Source: Pelagibacterium halotolerans B2
GTDB lineage: Bacteria; Pseudomonadota; Alphaproteobacteria; Rhizobiales; Devosiaceae
Direction of reading: 5' to 3'
Assembly: GCF_000230555.1 (NCBI RefSeq)
Contig: NC_016078.1
Span: 1,364,001-1,428,000 of the forward strand
DNA length: 64,000 bases
Position numbers and translations under genes: made by a program. Position 1 is the stretch's first letter. The number at the start of each line of letters is the position of its first letter. A model generated the notes under the pieces. It had not been told where the DNA came from and made no database searches. It saw nothing but the letters and a program-made list of their open reading frames with translations. Shown piece by piece: positions 55,712 through 64,000 of the stretch.

Positions 55712-56575
55712 ATGCGATTGATCGCTGGAGCCGTAATAGTTTTTGTCTCGGTCCTTGGTGGCTACGCCGCAATGGGTGGCCATCTGGAGGTGCTCTGGCA
55801 GCCCTTCGAAGCCGTCATCATTCTGGGCGCCGCAATAGGCGCCTTCATCATCGGCAATCCGAAAGCCATCCTCAAGCAAAGCCTGGGCGTTTTTGGCTCG
55901 CTGTTCAAAGGCCCCCGCTACAATAAGCAGTCCTATGTCGAACTGCTCGGCCTGCAGTTCTCGATCTTCAAGCTGGTCCAGTCAAAGGGTCTGCTGGCCC
56001 TCGAACAGCATATCGAAAATCCCGAACAATCCGACTTGTTCTCGCGCTTTCCGAGCTTTGCAAAGAACCACCACGCCGTAGAGTTCATGTGCGACTACCT
56101 GCGTATGATCACTCTTGGCACCTATGCGGTCCATGAACTCGAATCCCTGATGGACGAAGAACTCGAGACCCATCACCAGGAGGCCGAACGGGTCGTTGCC
56201 GCGGTACAGTCACTCGCCGACGCCACCCCGGCTCTGGGTATCGTCGCCGCCGTGCTCGGTGTTATCAAGACCATGGGGGCGATTTCAGAGCCACCTGAGG
56301 TCCTCGGTCATTTGATCGGCGGCGCTCTCGTGGGGACGTTCCTGGGCGTTTTTTGCGCCTATGGCTTTTTCGGCCCCATGGCCCAGGCACTGCGCAACAC
56401 CAATGAGGCAGAGTCGAAATATTTCCTCTCCATGAAGGCCGGCCTTCTCGCGCACGTATCCGGTTATCCCCCGGTCATCGCGGTGGAGTTCGCCCGCAAG
56501 GCCGTCATGTCCGAAGACCGCCCCAGCTTCGCCGAAGTCGATCGCGCCACGGCCGATCTCAAGATGGCCCGCTAA
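55712..56575 (+). CDS. motA: Flagellar motor stator protein MotA
   Basis: A 287-residue proton-channel stator subunit with four hydrophobic segments: two near the N-terminus (about 2-20, 33-50), then a large cytoplasmic loop with HELESLMDEELETHHQEAERV, and two more (ATPALGIVAAVLGVIKTMG; LGHLIGGALVGTFLGVFCAYGFFGP). I chose the ATG at 55712 (MRLIAG). It is followed 27 nt on by motB. No flagellar rotor genes are in the window. Confidence 0.93.
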   Translation: MRLIAGAVIVFVSVLGGYAAMGGHLEVLWQPFEAVIILGAAIGAFIIGNPKAILKQSLGVFGSLFKGPRYNKQSYVELLGLQFSIFKLVQSKGLLALEQHIENPEQSDLFSRFPSFAKNHHAVEFMCDYLRMITLGTYAVHELESLMDEELETHHQEAERVVAAVQSLADATPALGIVAAVLGVIKTMGAISEPPEVLGHLIGGALVGTFLGVFCAYGFFGPMAQALRNTNEAESKYFLSMKAGLLAHVSGYPPVIAVEFARKAVMSEDRPSFAEVDRATADLKMAR

Positions 56576-56602
56576 CCACACTTTATTCCGGAGCATCCGC
56601 CA

Positions 56603-57499
56603 ATGTCGCGTCAGCAGGGCTCGGTCATCGTCAAGAAGGTCAAGAAGGCCGCGCACGCCCACCACGGCGGTGCATGGAAGATCGCCTATGCCGATTTCGT
56701 GACCGCCATGATGGCCTTTTTCCTGCTCCTGTGGCTCATCAACATGACCACGCCCGAGCAAAAGGAAGGGCTCGCCAACTATTTCGCGCCCCCAAACATC
56801 AGCGAGAGCACGTCCGGATCGGGTGGAACCATGGGCGGCCGTGCCATGGATGAGCGCGGTGCGCTGACATCGAGCGTGGAATCGAACGGGATCGCGAGCG
56901 TTGGTGTCGACAATTTCACATCGACCGACCCCGCTTCGGGCAATGTCCGCGAGGGTGAGGCTCCCGAAAAGGACTCCGCCTTCAATCTTTCTGCGTCCGA
57001 CCCGCAAATGTTCCACAGTGCCGCCGCCAGCATCCGCCAGGCCTGGGAGGCCCTGCCCGATATCACCGAGATTTCCGACAACCTGATCGTCGAGGTCACG
57101 GAGAACGGCCTCGACATCCAGATCGTCGAACAGCGCGGACGTCCCATGTTCCAGGAAGGGTCGAAATACCCCTATGAATGGATGCGCGGCGCCATAGCAG
57201 CGGTTGCCCCTACTCTCCAGCGTCTGCCCAACCAGATCCGCATTTCCGGCCACACCGCCGCCGGCGTCGTCTATTCCGACCAGTCCTATGGCGCCTGGGA
57301 GCTTTCGGCCGACCGCGCCAATACCGTACGCGCGCTTCTGGGCGAGTTCGGCCTGTCCGACGAGCATATATACTCCGTGGTGGGCCGGGCGACGAGCGAA
57401 CCGTTTTTTGCCAACGATCCCTATCTGGCGGCCAACGAGCGGATCAGGATTACCGTCATAAACGAACCGTCCCCGATCCCCCTCAACATGGCGCCCTAG
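56603..57499 (+). CDS. motB: Flagellar motor protein MotB
   Basis: A 298-residue stator subunit. A short basic cytoplasmic start (KKVKKAAHAHHGGAWK) leads to a single helix with the proton-carrying D31 in YADFVTAMMAFFLLLWLIN, then a plug/linker and a C-terminal OmpA-like domain (about 170-290; ISGHTAAG, SADRANTVRALL) that grips peptidoglycan. It pairs with MotA. Confidence 0.93.
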   Translation: MSRQQGSVIVKKVKKAAHAHHGGAWKIAYADFVTAMMAFFLLLWLINMTTPEQKEGLANYFAPPNISESTSGSGGTMGGRAMDERGALTSSVESNGIASVGVDNFTSTDPASGNVREGEAPEKDSAFNLSASDPQMFHSAAASIRQAWEALPDITEISDNLIVEVTENGLDIQIVEQRGRPMFQEGSKYPYEWMRGAIAAVAPTLQRLPNQIRISGHTAAGVVYSDQSYGAWELSADRANTVRALLGEFGLSDEHIYSVVGRATSEPFFANDPYLAANERIRITVINEPSPIPLNMAP

Positions 57500-57602
57500 C
57501 CCATTTTGCGCAGCTTGAGGGTTGCCGTCCCGGCGGGCCGTCATTAATGCTGGATTCGGACCCCGCGCAGGACCGGTTCAAGGGCAAGAGGACGCGAAAT
57601 CG

Positions 57603-58052
57603 ATGGTATCTATAAAGCATTTCATTGCCACGGGATCGGCCGCTGGCCTGTTGCTGTTGCCACTCCCGGCTATGGGCCAGAACGTCCATATTTCCCGCTT
57701 GTACGAGCAGGTTCTGGAAAACATCGAATACACCAAACCGGGGTTTTACCTGGATTCCTTTGGCGTCGTCCGCCTCAACGAAGGTGGAACGACACGCATA
57801 GAACTCGACGTTCCCACCAACACCGCGGTCGAAATCATGGGCGATTGCGACGAAGACTGCATCGATCTCGATCTGGGTATCTACAACGCTGCCGGAAAGT
57901 TGCTCGGCGAAGACCGCTATGACGATTATTACCCCATCGTCTCCTTCGTCTCCGAGGACGATGGCCGGCTCACCCTCGAACTCGATCTGGTCGATTGCGA
58001 TGCCGCCTATTGCTACACCGCCTATTCGGTGTTTGTGGAAGGAACCGAATAA
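57603..58052 (+). CDS. Hypothetical periplasmic protein with two cysteine pairs
   Basis: 149 residues with a signal peptide (HFIATGSAAGLLLLPLPAMG). The mature part is acidic and beta-rich, with cysteine pairs in GDCDEDCIDLDLGI and LVDCDAAYCYTAYS suited to disulfides. It resembles bacterial pre-peptidase-like beta domains in outline only. The ATG at 57603 starts about 100 nt after motB and the next gene starts 3 nt after its stop. Confidence 0.65.
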   Translation: MVSIKHFIATGSAAGLLLLPLPAMGQNVHISRLYEQVLENIEYTKPGFYLDSFGVVRLNEGGTTRIELDVPTNTAVEIMGDCDEDCIDLDLGIYNAAGKLLGEDRYDDYYPIVSFVSEDDGRLTLELDLVDCDAAYCYTAYSVFVEGTE

Positions 58053-58055
58053 GCC

Positions 58056-58583
58056 ATGAACCCTGTTGCAAGCAGGCTCAAGGCGATCGCTGTCACCGCC
58101 GCTTTCTTCGCCCTGAGCGGGCTGGCCCTGCTCGGCGTGATCTGGGGCCTCGCCGCCTTGCCCTTGACCGTTCCCGGCGGTCTGGCGCTCACCGCCTACC
58201 GGCCGCACGATACGGTATCGGTTCTGTCCGATCTGCGCCTTCCTGTGGCGCTCACCGCTGCCTTTCTGGTTGCCACCGCAATCGTTCTTTTGTTCTCGAG
58301 CGCCTATCTCGACAAGATGATCGCCATCTTCGCCGACGTGCTGCTCATGCTCATGGCCGCCCTGGCCGGTTTCGTCGCCGGCTATTGGGTGCTGCTCCGC
58401 CTGGCGGGCTATGAGAACTTCATGCGGCTCGATTTTCTTCAGGCGGCGCTTGTTCCCCCGGTTGTCGTTTTCGCTGTCTCCTTGCTCTCGCCCAGCAGGC
58501 TACGGTCCTCCTGGGCCATCCGCATTGCCGCCATCCTGGCGCTCCTGATCGCAGCGCCGCTGATGCTGGTCAACCTGCCCTAG
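58056..58583 (+). CDS. Hypothetical integral membrane protein
   Basis: 175 residues with five or so hydrophobic segments (about 10-35, 68-88, 92-118, 128-145, 150-172). No motif or family is recognised. The 3-nt spacing to the periplasmic protein before it suggests the two are expressed, and perhaps act, together. Transcription probably ends in the following palindrome cluster. Confidence 0.65.
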   Translation: MNPVASRLKAIAVTAAFFALSGLALLGVIWGLAALPLTVPGGLALTAYRPHDTVSVLSDLRLPVALTAAFLVATAIVLLFSSAYLDKMIAIFADVLLMLMAALAGFVAGYWVLLRLAGYENFMRLDFLQAALVPPVVVFAVSLLSPSRLRSSWAIRIAAILALLIAAPLMLVNLP

Positions 58584-58613
58584 ATTCTGTTCGGAAGCGT
58601 GGCCGCACAAGAT

Positions 58614-58777
58614 CTAGAGCAATTGCAGCGTTTCCAAGGTCCTAGAGCGCGTCCAGCAAAAGTGGAAACGGTTTTGCGGTTCGGACGCGCGACGAAACAA
58701 CAACTTAGAGGATTTTCGCGATTCGAAGAAAAGCGGAAATCCTCTAAGAGTGCAAGCGAAACGCCGAAACGCTCTGG
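58614..58777. repeat. RIME-like intergenic palindrome cluster
   Basis: Three units in a row: GCGCGTCC/GGACGCGC (58647-58654 and 58683-58690); a 12-bp perfect stem CTTAGAGGATTT/AAATCCTCTAAG (58704-58715 and 58737-58748); and a tandem CGAAACGC repeat (58757-58772) ending at GCTCTGG. This style of mosaic is well known between genes in Hyphomicrobiales. It directly abuts the AraC-type remnant. Confidence 0.75.
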
Positions 58778-58922
58778 CGGCAGCGCTGTGACACCCCAGA
58801 CGGCCGTTGGGAACCAGAATCTCACGGTGCCGATCCAGTACAACCCGATTTTCAACCGCCCAGAAATGCTCGACGATATCGGCAAGGTCAGCGGGCGGAG
58901 GAACACTCCCGTACCGCATCAT
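58778..58922 (-). pseudogene. N-terminal remnant of an AraC-family regulator
   Basis: On the minus strand, from ATG 58922, about 43 residues read like the start of AraC-type regulators with a DUF6597-like N-terminus: PPPADLADIVEHFWAVEN then HREILVPNGRLG. The similarity stops where the palindrome cluster begins, and the frame then only translates the repeat to a stop at 58614. The DNA-binding domain is gone. Confidence in the family is moderate, as only a short piece survives. Confidence 0.5.
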
Positions 58923-58936
58923 GCCGCCACCCTTTC

Positions 58937-59695
58937 TCAGGCAGCCAGCGTAACGACGACCGCCCCGCGACGCGTCGCGACAATCGTGTGCTCATACTGC
59001 ACGCACGGCGCCGGCGGAACGCTCACCAATGTCCAGGGGTCGTCCATGGACTTTTCTTCCGCCATCCTGCCACCCAGCGACAGGAAGGGCTCGACGGTGA
59101 ACACCAACCCCTCGCCTATGCGTCGCCGCTCGGATCGATCGGGCCATGTGGGAATCTCGCCCGGCTCATCATGCAGCCCATGGCCGATCCCGTGACTGGC
59201 GAGGTTGCGGATCAGCGTATAACCGTTCGTCCCGGCAAATTTTCCGATGGCGTCCCCGATATCGGCCATCCGCCCGCCGGTCCTGACCGCGCGAATCCCT
59301 GACCACATCGCCTTCTTGCCGTCGCTGCACAGCTTTTCAAGGCGACGCGTTGCACCCGGCGGCACAATATAGGAGGCGCCGGTGTCGGCAAAAATCCCGT
59401 CCTTTTCCGCCGACACGTCGATGTTGACAAGATCGCCCGCATTGATCACCCGGCTGCCCGGTATGCCGTGCGCCACCTCTTCATTGACCGAAATGCAGGT
59501 CGCTCCCGGAAATTGATAGGTTACTTCCGGTGCCGAACGCGCGCCATGATCGTCGAGCACCTTGCGCCCGATATCGTCGAGTTCCCTGGTGGTCATGCCC
59601 GGCTCGAGCGCCGATGCCATGGTGTCTCGCGCAATCGCGCAGATACGACCGATGGCCTTGAGGCGTTCAAGTTCTTCTTCGGACGTAATGGTCAT
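58937..59695 (-). CDS. map: Methionine aminopeptidase, type I
   Basis: A 252-residue metalloenzyme that removes the initiator methionine. Metal ligands are Asp in NIDVSAEKDGIFADTG (both Asp), His in SHGIGHGLHDEPGEIP, and Glu in VFTVEPFL and YEHTIV. The pita-bread fold is complete. It lies 3 nt after the pgi stop on the same strand. Confidence 0.94.
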   Translation of the reverse strand: MTITSEEELERLKAIGRICAIARDTMASALEPGMTTRELDDIGRKVLDDHGARSAPEVTYQFPGATCISVNEEVAHGIPGSRVINAGDLVNIDVSAEKDGIFADTGASYIVPPGATRRLEKLCSDGKKAMWSGIRAVRTGGRMADIGDAIGKFAGTNGYTLIRNLASHGIGHGLHDEPGEIPTWPDRSERRRIGEGLVFTVEPFLSLGGRMAEEKSMDDPWTLVSVPPAPCVQYEHTIVATRRGAVVVTLAA

Positions 59696-59698
59696 CGC

Positions 59699-61339
59699 TC
59701 AGCCTTTCAGGGCATGGAAATGGTCGAGAAGCCCACGGGTCGAGCTATCATGGCTTTCTGCCGATGCGGCGCCCTCCACCTTGGGCAGCAACGCTTTGGC
59801 CAGTTGCTTGCCCAGCTCAACCCCCCATTGATCGTAGGAATTGACGTTCCAGATCGTGCCCTGAACGAAGACCTTATGCTCGTAGAGCGCCACCAGCTTG
59901 CCCAGCGTCGCCGGATCGAGCCGGGAATACAGAATAGTGTTGGACGGGCGGTTGCCGGGAAACACCTTGTGCGGCGTCAGGGCCTTGATCTCGGCCTTTG
60001 ACAGCCCCGTCCCCTTGAGCTCGCTTATGACCTCTTCTTCGCTTTTACCAAGCATCAGGGCCTCGGACTGCGCGAAACAATTGGCCACAAGCTTGGCGTG
60101 ATGGGGCGGCAATTCCTCGTGCGGATTGGCCGCCACCAGAAAATCGCATGGGATGACCGACGTCCCCTGATGGATCAATTGATAAAAGGCGTGCTGCCCA
60201 TTGGTGCCCGGTTCACCCCAGATAACGGGTCCCGTTTCCCAGGGTGTGGTCTTGCCGCCCAGCGTCACCGATTTGCCGTTAGATTCCATGTCCTGCTGCT
60301 GCAGATACGCCGGAAACCGCGAAAGTCTCTGGTCATACGGCAGCACCGCATAGGTCGCGAACCCCCAGGCGTTGCGATACCAAACGCCCAAAAGACCCAT
60401 GATGACCGGCAGGTTTTCTTCCAGCGGCGCGGTGAGAAAATGCTGGTCCATCTCGTAAGCGCCGCGCAGGAACGCCTCGAAATTGTCGTATCCTACGGCA
60501 ATCGCCACGGGCAGCCCGATGGCCGACCACACCGAATAACGCCCGCCGACCCAGTCCCAGAACCCGAAGATGCGGTCTTCGCGGATGCCGAACGCCTGGC
60601 AGCCCTCGATATTGGTCGAAACAGCCGCGAAATGGTCGTTGACCGCCTGCTCGCCCAATGCGTCTGCCAGCCATTTGCGCGCCGTATGGGCATTGGTCAT
60701 CGTCTCGTCGGTGGTGAACGTCTTTGACGCAATGATGAACAGCGTCCGCGCCGGATCGAGCCCCTTGAGGGTGTCGTGCATATGCGCGCCGTCGACATTG
60801 GAGACGTAGTGGGCGCGCAGATTGGCCCGTGTGTAGGGCGCCAGCGCCAGCGTCACCATGGCCGGCCCGAGATCCGATCCGCCGATGCCGATATTGACCA
60901 CGTCGGTAAACTGGTCGCCCAGCGCCCCGCGGATCGCCCCGTCGCGCACATCGTTGGAAAAACCCTTGATCCGGGCCAGCACGTCGCGCACCGCTGGCAT
61001 CACGTCGGCGCCCTCGACCATGACCGCTTCGTCGCCGCCATAGCGCAGCGCCATGTGCAGCACCGAGCGGTGTTCGGTGATGTTGATCGGCTCGCCCGCC
61101 CACATCCGGTCCCGCCGCCCTTCGACATCGGTTTCCCGCGCCAGATCGAACAGGGCTGCCATGGACTGACTGTCGATGCGGTTCTTGGAATAGTCGAGCA
61201 GCATATCGCCAAACGACGCCGAATAGGCGGAAAACCGATCGTCGTCATGGGCAAACAATTCGCGCATGGACGTGTCCGCCAGGCGTTTCTTGTGTTTCTT
61301 GAGAACCTGGAAACCGGCCTTGCGAACCTTGTTCGACAT
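59699..61339 (-). CDS. pgi: Glucose-6-phosphate isomerase
   Basis: A 546-residue glycolytic isomerase. The signature blocks are VNIGIGGSDLGPAMV, FIIASKTFTTDETM and the C-terminal GVELGKQLAK; the catalytic Glu lies in the QQDMESNGKS segment. I chose the ATG at 61339 (MSNKVRKAG); the frame is open to 61405 with no added homology. It is placed between tgt and map. Confidence 0.95.
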   Translation of the reverse strand: MSNKVRKAGFQVLKKHKKRLADTSMRELFAHDDDRFSAYSASFGDMLLDYSKNRIDSQSMAALFDLARETDVEGRRDRMWAGEPINITEHRSVLHMALRYGGDEAVMVEGADVMPAVRDVLARIKGFSNDVRDGAIRGALGDQFTDVVNIGIGGSDLGPAMVTLALAPYTRANLRAHYVSNVDGAHMHDTLKGLDPARTLFIIASKTFTTDETMTNAHTARKWLADALGEQAVNDHFAAVSTNIEGCQAFGIREDRIFGFWDWVGGRYSVWSAIGLPVAIAVGYDNFEAFLRGAYEMDQHFLTAPLEENLPVIMGLLGVWYRNAWGFATYAVLPYDQRLSRFPAYLQQQDMESNGKSVTLGGKTTPWETGPVIWGEPGTNGQHAFYQLIHQGTSVIPCDFLVAANPHEELPPHHAKLVANCFAQSEALMLGKSEEEVISELKGTGLSKAEIKALTPHKVFPGNRPSNTILYSRLDPATLGKLVALYEHKVFVQGTIWNVNSYDQWGVELGKQLAKALLPKVEGAASAESHDSSTRGLLDHFHALKG

Positions 61340-61350
61340 CGTATGCACCC

Positions 61351-62484
61351 CTAATCTAGCGCTGGCAGGTCGCCCTTGGTCCAGCCTTCGCGGACCGCTG
61401 CGCAATATTGGACGAAAGTCGCATTCTCAATCGCATTTCGCATGCCCGCCATCAACTCCTGATAATAGGAAAGGTTGATCTGGCTTAAAATCATCGCACC
61501 GAGCATTTCCTCGCACCGAACGAGATGGTGCAGATAGGCGCGCGAAAATCGCCGCGCCGTCGGGTTGGGCGAGGCTTCGTCCAGCGGCCGGTGATCGTCC
61601 TTGTGGCGGGCATTTTTAAGGTTCACCACGCCAAACCGCGTATAGGCATGCCCGTGCCGCCCGGCCCGCGTCGGGTGCACGCAGTCGAACATGTCGATGC
61701 CCCGCCCAACGGCACCCAGCAGATCGTCGGGCTTGCCCACCCCCATCAGATACCGCGGCTTGTCGCTCGGCAATTGCGGTGTCGTTTCGTCGAGCACCCG
61801 AAACATCACCTCTTGCGGTTCGCCAACCGCCAGGCCGCCAACCGCATATCCGTCGAACCCGATATCGGTAAGCCCACTGGCCGAACGCGCCCGCAGCACG
61901 GCGTTGTCGCCCCCCTGCACGATCCCGAACAGCGCCCTGCCTTTGGCGTTGTCGAATGCTTTTTTCGAGCGTTCCGCCCAACGGATGGACAGCTCCATGG
62001 CCCGTTCGAGTTCGTTATGCTCTGCCGGCAGGCTCACGCATTCGTCGAGCTGCATGATGATATCGGAATCGAGCAGCTTCTGGATTTCGATGGAGCGCTC
62101 CGGCGTCAGGCTGTGAGAAGACCCGTCGATGTGGGATTTGAAGGTCACCCCGTTCTCGTCGAGCTTGCGCAGCTTGGCCAGGCTCATCACCTGGAATCCG
62201 CCGGAATCGGTAAGGATCGGGCGCTGCCAATCCATGAACTCATGCAGCCCGCCCAGCCGCGCCACCCGCTCGGCACCCGGCCGCAACATCAGATGATAGG
62301 TGTTGCCCAGAACGATATCGGCGCCAGTCTCGCGCACCTGCTCGGGATACATCGCCTTGACCGTGCCCGCCGTCCCCACCGGCATGAAGGCCGGCGTCCG
62401 GATTTCGCCGCGCGGCGTATCGATCTGCCCCCGGCGCGCCATACCGTCGGTTGCGGAAAGCGTGAACTGGAAATTTTCGGTCAT
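61351..62484 (-). CDS. tgt: tRNA-guanine transglycosylase
   Basis: A 377-residue TIM-barrel enzyme that swaps guanine-34 for preQ1 in GUN tRNAs. The nucleophile Asp is in LTDSGGFQV..., the substrate Asp in the [11 protein letters not shown] neighbourhood, and [12 protein letters not shown] is the second conserved site. The zinc motif usually CXCXXC...H is altered: residues near the end read [10 protein letters not shown], and [11 protein letters not shown] replaces the usual CxxC spacing, as in many alphaproteobacteria. Its ATG overlaps the queA stop by 4 nt. Confidence 0.94.
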   Translation of the reverse strand: MTENFQFTLSATDGMARRGQIDTPRGEIRTPAFMPVGTAGTVKAMYPEQVRETGADIVLGNTYHLMLRPGAERVARLGGLHEFMDWQRPILTDSGGFQVMSLAKLRKLDENGVTFKSHIDGSSHSLTPERSIEIQKLLDSDIIMQLDECVSLPAEHNELERAMELSIRWAERSKKAFDNAKGRALFGIVQGGDNAVLRARSASGLTDIGFDGYAVGGLAVGEPQEVMFRVLDETTPQLPSDKPRYLMGVGKPDDLLGAVGRGIDMFDCVHPTRAGRHGHAYTRFGVVNLKNARHKDDHRPLDEASPNPTARRFSRAYLHHLVRCEEMLGAMILSQINLSYYQELMAGMRNAIENATFVQYCAAVREGWTKGDLPALD

Positions 62485-63554
62485 CGGTCGGCCCGGAACA
62501 ACAGCGAGGAGTCGCCGTAGGAATAGAAGCGATAGTGGTGATCGATGGCGTGCTTATAGGCTTTGTGCATGGTCTCCAAGCCGGAAAAGGCCGAGACCAG
62601 CATGAACAGCGTCGAGCGCGGCAGGTGGAAATTGGTCATCAGCACATCGACCACCCCGAAGGTAAATCCCGGCGTAATGAAGATGTCCGTCTCATCGGCA
62701 AAAGGCTCCAGCGCGCCGGTCTTGCGCGCCGCGCTTTCAAGCAGCCGCAGGCTCGTCGTCCCCACGGCAACAATCCGTCCGCCCGCCGCCTTCGCCGCAT
62801 TGATGCGTTCGACCGTTTCAGGGGAAACTACCCCCCATTCGGCGTGCATCGTGTGATCTTCGGTATCGTCCGCCTTCATCGGCAGGAACGTCCCCGCTCC
62901 CACATGCAGCGTGACATGCTCGATGGCGATACCCCTACCCTCGAGCCGCTCCAGCAGCTCGGGCGTGAAATGCAGCCCTGCGGTGGGCGCGGCAACGGCG
63001 CCGTCATGTTCGGCATAGACAGTCTGGTAATCGGTCTTGTCGCGTTCCTCGATGTCGCGCTTGGCCCCGATATAGGGCGGCAGCGGCATCGCACCGCGCG
63101 CCTTGATCGCTTCATCGAGCACGGCATCGGAAAAATCGAATGCCAGCGTCACCTGCCCGTCCTCGACCGCTTTGACGCTCGCTGCAAGCTCATCGAGCAT
63201 GCAGACCTCAGAAGTGGCACCGAACACCACGCGGTCTCCGGCTTTCAGCCGCTTGGCCGGTCGGGCAAAGGCCAGCCAGGTGTTGCCGTCCACCCGCTTG
63301 TGCAGGTTGAACGACACCGAAGCGGCAAACGCTCCGCGATGGCGCGTGCCCCGCAACTCGGCTGGAATGACCCGCGTGTCATTGACCACCAGCACGTCGC
63401 CGGCGCGCAGGATCGTTTCGAGATCGGTCACCACCCGATCCGAAAGCGCCCCATTCCCGGCAACGACCAGCATTTTGGCGCTATCGCGGGGCGAAACGGG
63501 ATGCAGCGCAATCCGGTCCTCGGGGAGCTCAAAGTCGAAAAGATCGACCTTCAT
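62481..63554 (-). CDS. queA: S-adenosylmethionine:tRNA ribosyltransferase-isomerase
   Basis: A 357-residue enzyme that adds the cyclopentene ring of queuosine after Tgt acts. Hallmarks are [15 protein letters not shown] at the start, [20 protein letters not shown] and [16 protein letters not shown] chose the ATG at 63554 ([10 protein letters not shown]). The gene order cyclophilin-queA-tgt is typical of Rhizobiales. Confidence 0.96.
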   Translation of the reverse strand: MKVDLFDFELPEDRIALHPVSPRDSAKMLVVAGNGALSDRVVTDLETILRAGDVLVVNDTRVIPAELRGTRHRGAFAASVSFNLHKRVDGNTWLAFARPAKRLKAGDRVVFGATSEVCMLDELAASVKAVEDGQVTLAFDFSDAVLDEAIKARGAMPLPPYIGAKRDIEERDKTDYQTVYAEHDGAVAAPTAGLHFTPELLERLEGRGIAIEHVTLHVGAGTFLPMKADDTEDHTMHAEWGVVSPETVERINAAKAAGGRIVAVGTTSLRLLESAARKTGALEPFADETDIFITPGFTFGVVDVLMTNFHLPRSTLFMLVSAFSGLETMHKAYKHAIDHHYRFYSYGDSSLLFRADR

Positions 63555-63568
63555 TTTCTGTCTTCCAC

Positions 63569-63597
63569 AAAAAGTGACCCCGGCTCGCGCCGGGGTA
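63569..63597 (-). terminator. Hairpin terminator after the cyclophilin gene
   Basis: ACCCCGGC/GCCGGGGT (63577-63584 and 63589-63596) with a 4-nt loop; on the minus strand the stem is followed by CACTTTTTG. It lies between the cyclophilin stop and queA, so queA-tgt may be only partly read through. Confidence 0.7.
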
Positions 63598-63622
63598 CAC
63601 AAAGCACGTCAGAAATTGCGGC

Positions 63623-64000
63623 CTACGCAGCGTCTGCGGCGACCTTCATCGAAACGATCTTGTCGGGGTTGCGAACCGGCTCACCCTTTTCGAGCTGGTC
63701 GACAACGTCCATGCCTGCGATCACCTTGCCGAACACCGAATACTGGCCATTGAGCCAGGGCGCTTCGTCAAAGCAGATGAAGAACTGCGAGTTTGCCGAA
63801 TTGGGGTTGGCCGAGCGCGCCGCCGAAACCGTGCCGCGCACGTGCTTTTCCTGGGAAAACTCGGCCTTGAGATCGGGCTTGTCCGATCCGCCGGTGCCGT
63901 TGCCCTTGGGGCAGCCAACCTGCGCCATGAACCCGTCGATCACGCGGTGAAACACGATCCCGTCGTAAAACCCTTCGCGGGTCAGCTCTTTCATGCGTTC
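63623..64000 (-). CDS. ppiB: Peptidyl-prolyl cis-trans isomerase, cyclophilin type (5' partial)
   Basis: The visible 125 residues of a cyclophilin; the frame is open to the window edge, so the N-terminus is outside. Catalytic residues are in YDGIVFHRVIDGFMAQVG and the FICFDEAPWLNGQYSVFGKV region (Trp for the cyclosporin site), with SANPNSANSQFF between. It has no export signal in view; a cytoplasmic PpiB type is likely. Confidence 0.93.
   Translation of the reverse strand, partial: ERMKELTREGFYDGIVFHRVIDGFMAQVGCPKGNGTGGSDKPDLKAEFSQEKHVRGTVSAARSANPNSANSQFFICFDEAPWLNGQYSVFGKVIAGMDVVDQLEKGEPVRNPDKIVSMKVAADAA

Noticed and set aside
60098-63950. Long plus-strand open frames opposite pgi, tgt and queA
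   Set aside because: All three minus-strand enzymes are complete. The opposing translations are Arg/Pro/His-rich and have no family similarity.
1-64000. CRISPR arrays, toxin-antitoxin or phage-defence genes
   Set aside because: No regularly spaced repeats and no recognised defence proteins were found. The RatA-like protein is a START-domain housekeeping protein rather than half of a toxin pair.

Overview
This window looks like core chromosome of a GC-rich alphaproteobacterium of the order Hyphomicrobiales. A Devosiaceae-type genome (Devosia or Pelagibacterium) is my best guess. Supporting features are a pyruvate dehydrogenase E1-beta that carries its own lipoyl domain, a fused ispDF, the dusB-ntrB-ntrC-ntrY-ntrX-trkA-hfq-hflX order, an IalB-family protein, and palindromic intergenic repeats of the rhizobial RIME kind. 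The genus is inferred; no rRNA or species marker is present.

Layout. 1-6609 (+) is the lipoate block: pdhB (5' end outside the window), pdhC, an SGNH hydrolase, lpdA, a small membrane protein, lipA and a COQ10/RatA-like START protein. 6597-8277 (-) holds pncC and ispDF. 8464-20679 (+) is the nitrogen/potassium regulatory block: dusB, ntrBC, ntrYX, trkA, trkH, hfq, hflX. 20671-23657 (-) has mazG and recG; 23786-28382 (+) has sdhE, mfd and an IalB-like protein. 28431-32810 has a UbiH-like hydroxylase, a frameshifted terC, a quinone oxidoreductase and an EamA exporter. A serine tRNA is followed by a divergent aldo/keto reductase and LysR pair, then four small envelope-type genes (35125-36535), then the pxpBCA 5-oxoprolinase cluster. 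39093-46304 (+) runs rlpA, a D,D-carboxypeptidase, tmk, holB, metG, tatD and an MBL-fold gene. 46340-53213 has an MFS exporter, an orphan metal-chelate binding protein, a DUF4180 protein, a nucleotidyltransferase, glmS and glmU. 53214-58583 has a nested palindromic repeat, a SPOR-like membrane protein, a lysine tRNA, an EF-hand protein, motA, motB and two unknown genes. 58584-64000 has RIME-like palindromes abutting an AraC-type remnant, then map, pgi, tgt, queA and a cyclophilin that runs off the window.

How the genes work together: pdhBC and lpdA make the pyruvate dehydrogenase complex and lipA makes its lipoyl cofactor. NtrBC and NtrYX are the nitrogen-sensing two-component pairs, co-directional with potassium uptake (TrkAH) and the RNA regulator Hfq. 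glmU and glmS supply UDP-GlcNAc for the envelope, which rlpA, the carboxypeptidase and the SPOR-like protein help build.

I found no CRISPR array, phage, plasmid module or obvious new defence system. The most unusual signals are the terC frameshift caused by a 7-bp tandem duplication, the nested palindrome at 53326-53594 whose two arms read as similar peptides, the AraC-type remnant cut off by a repeat cluster, and an NtrX whose Walker B aspartate is replaced by serine.
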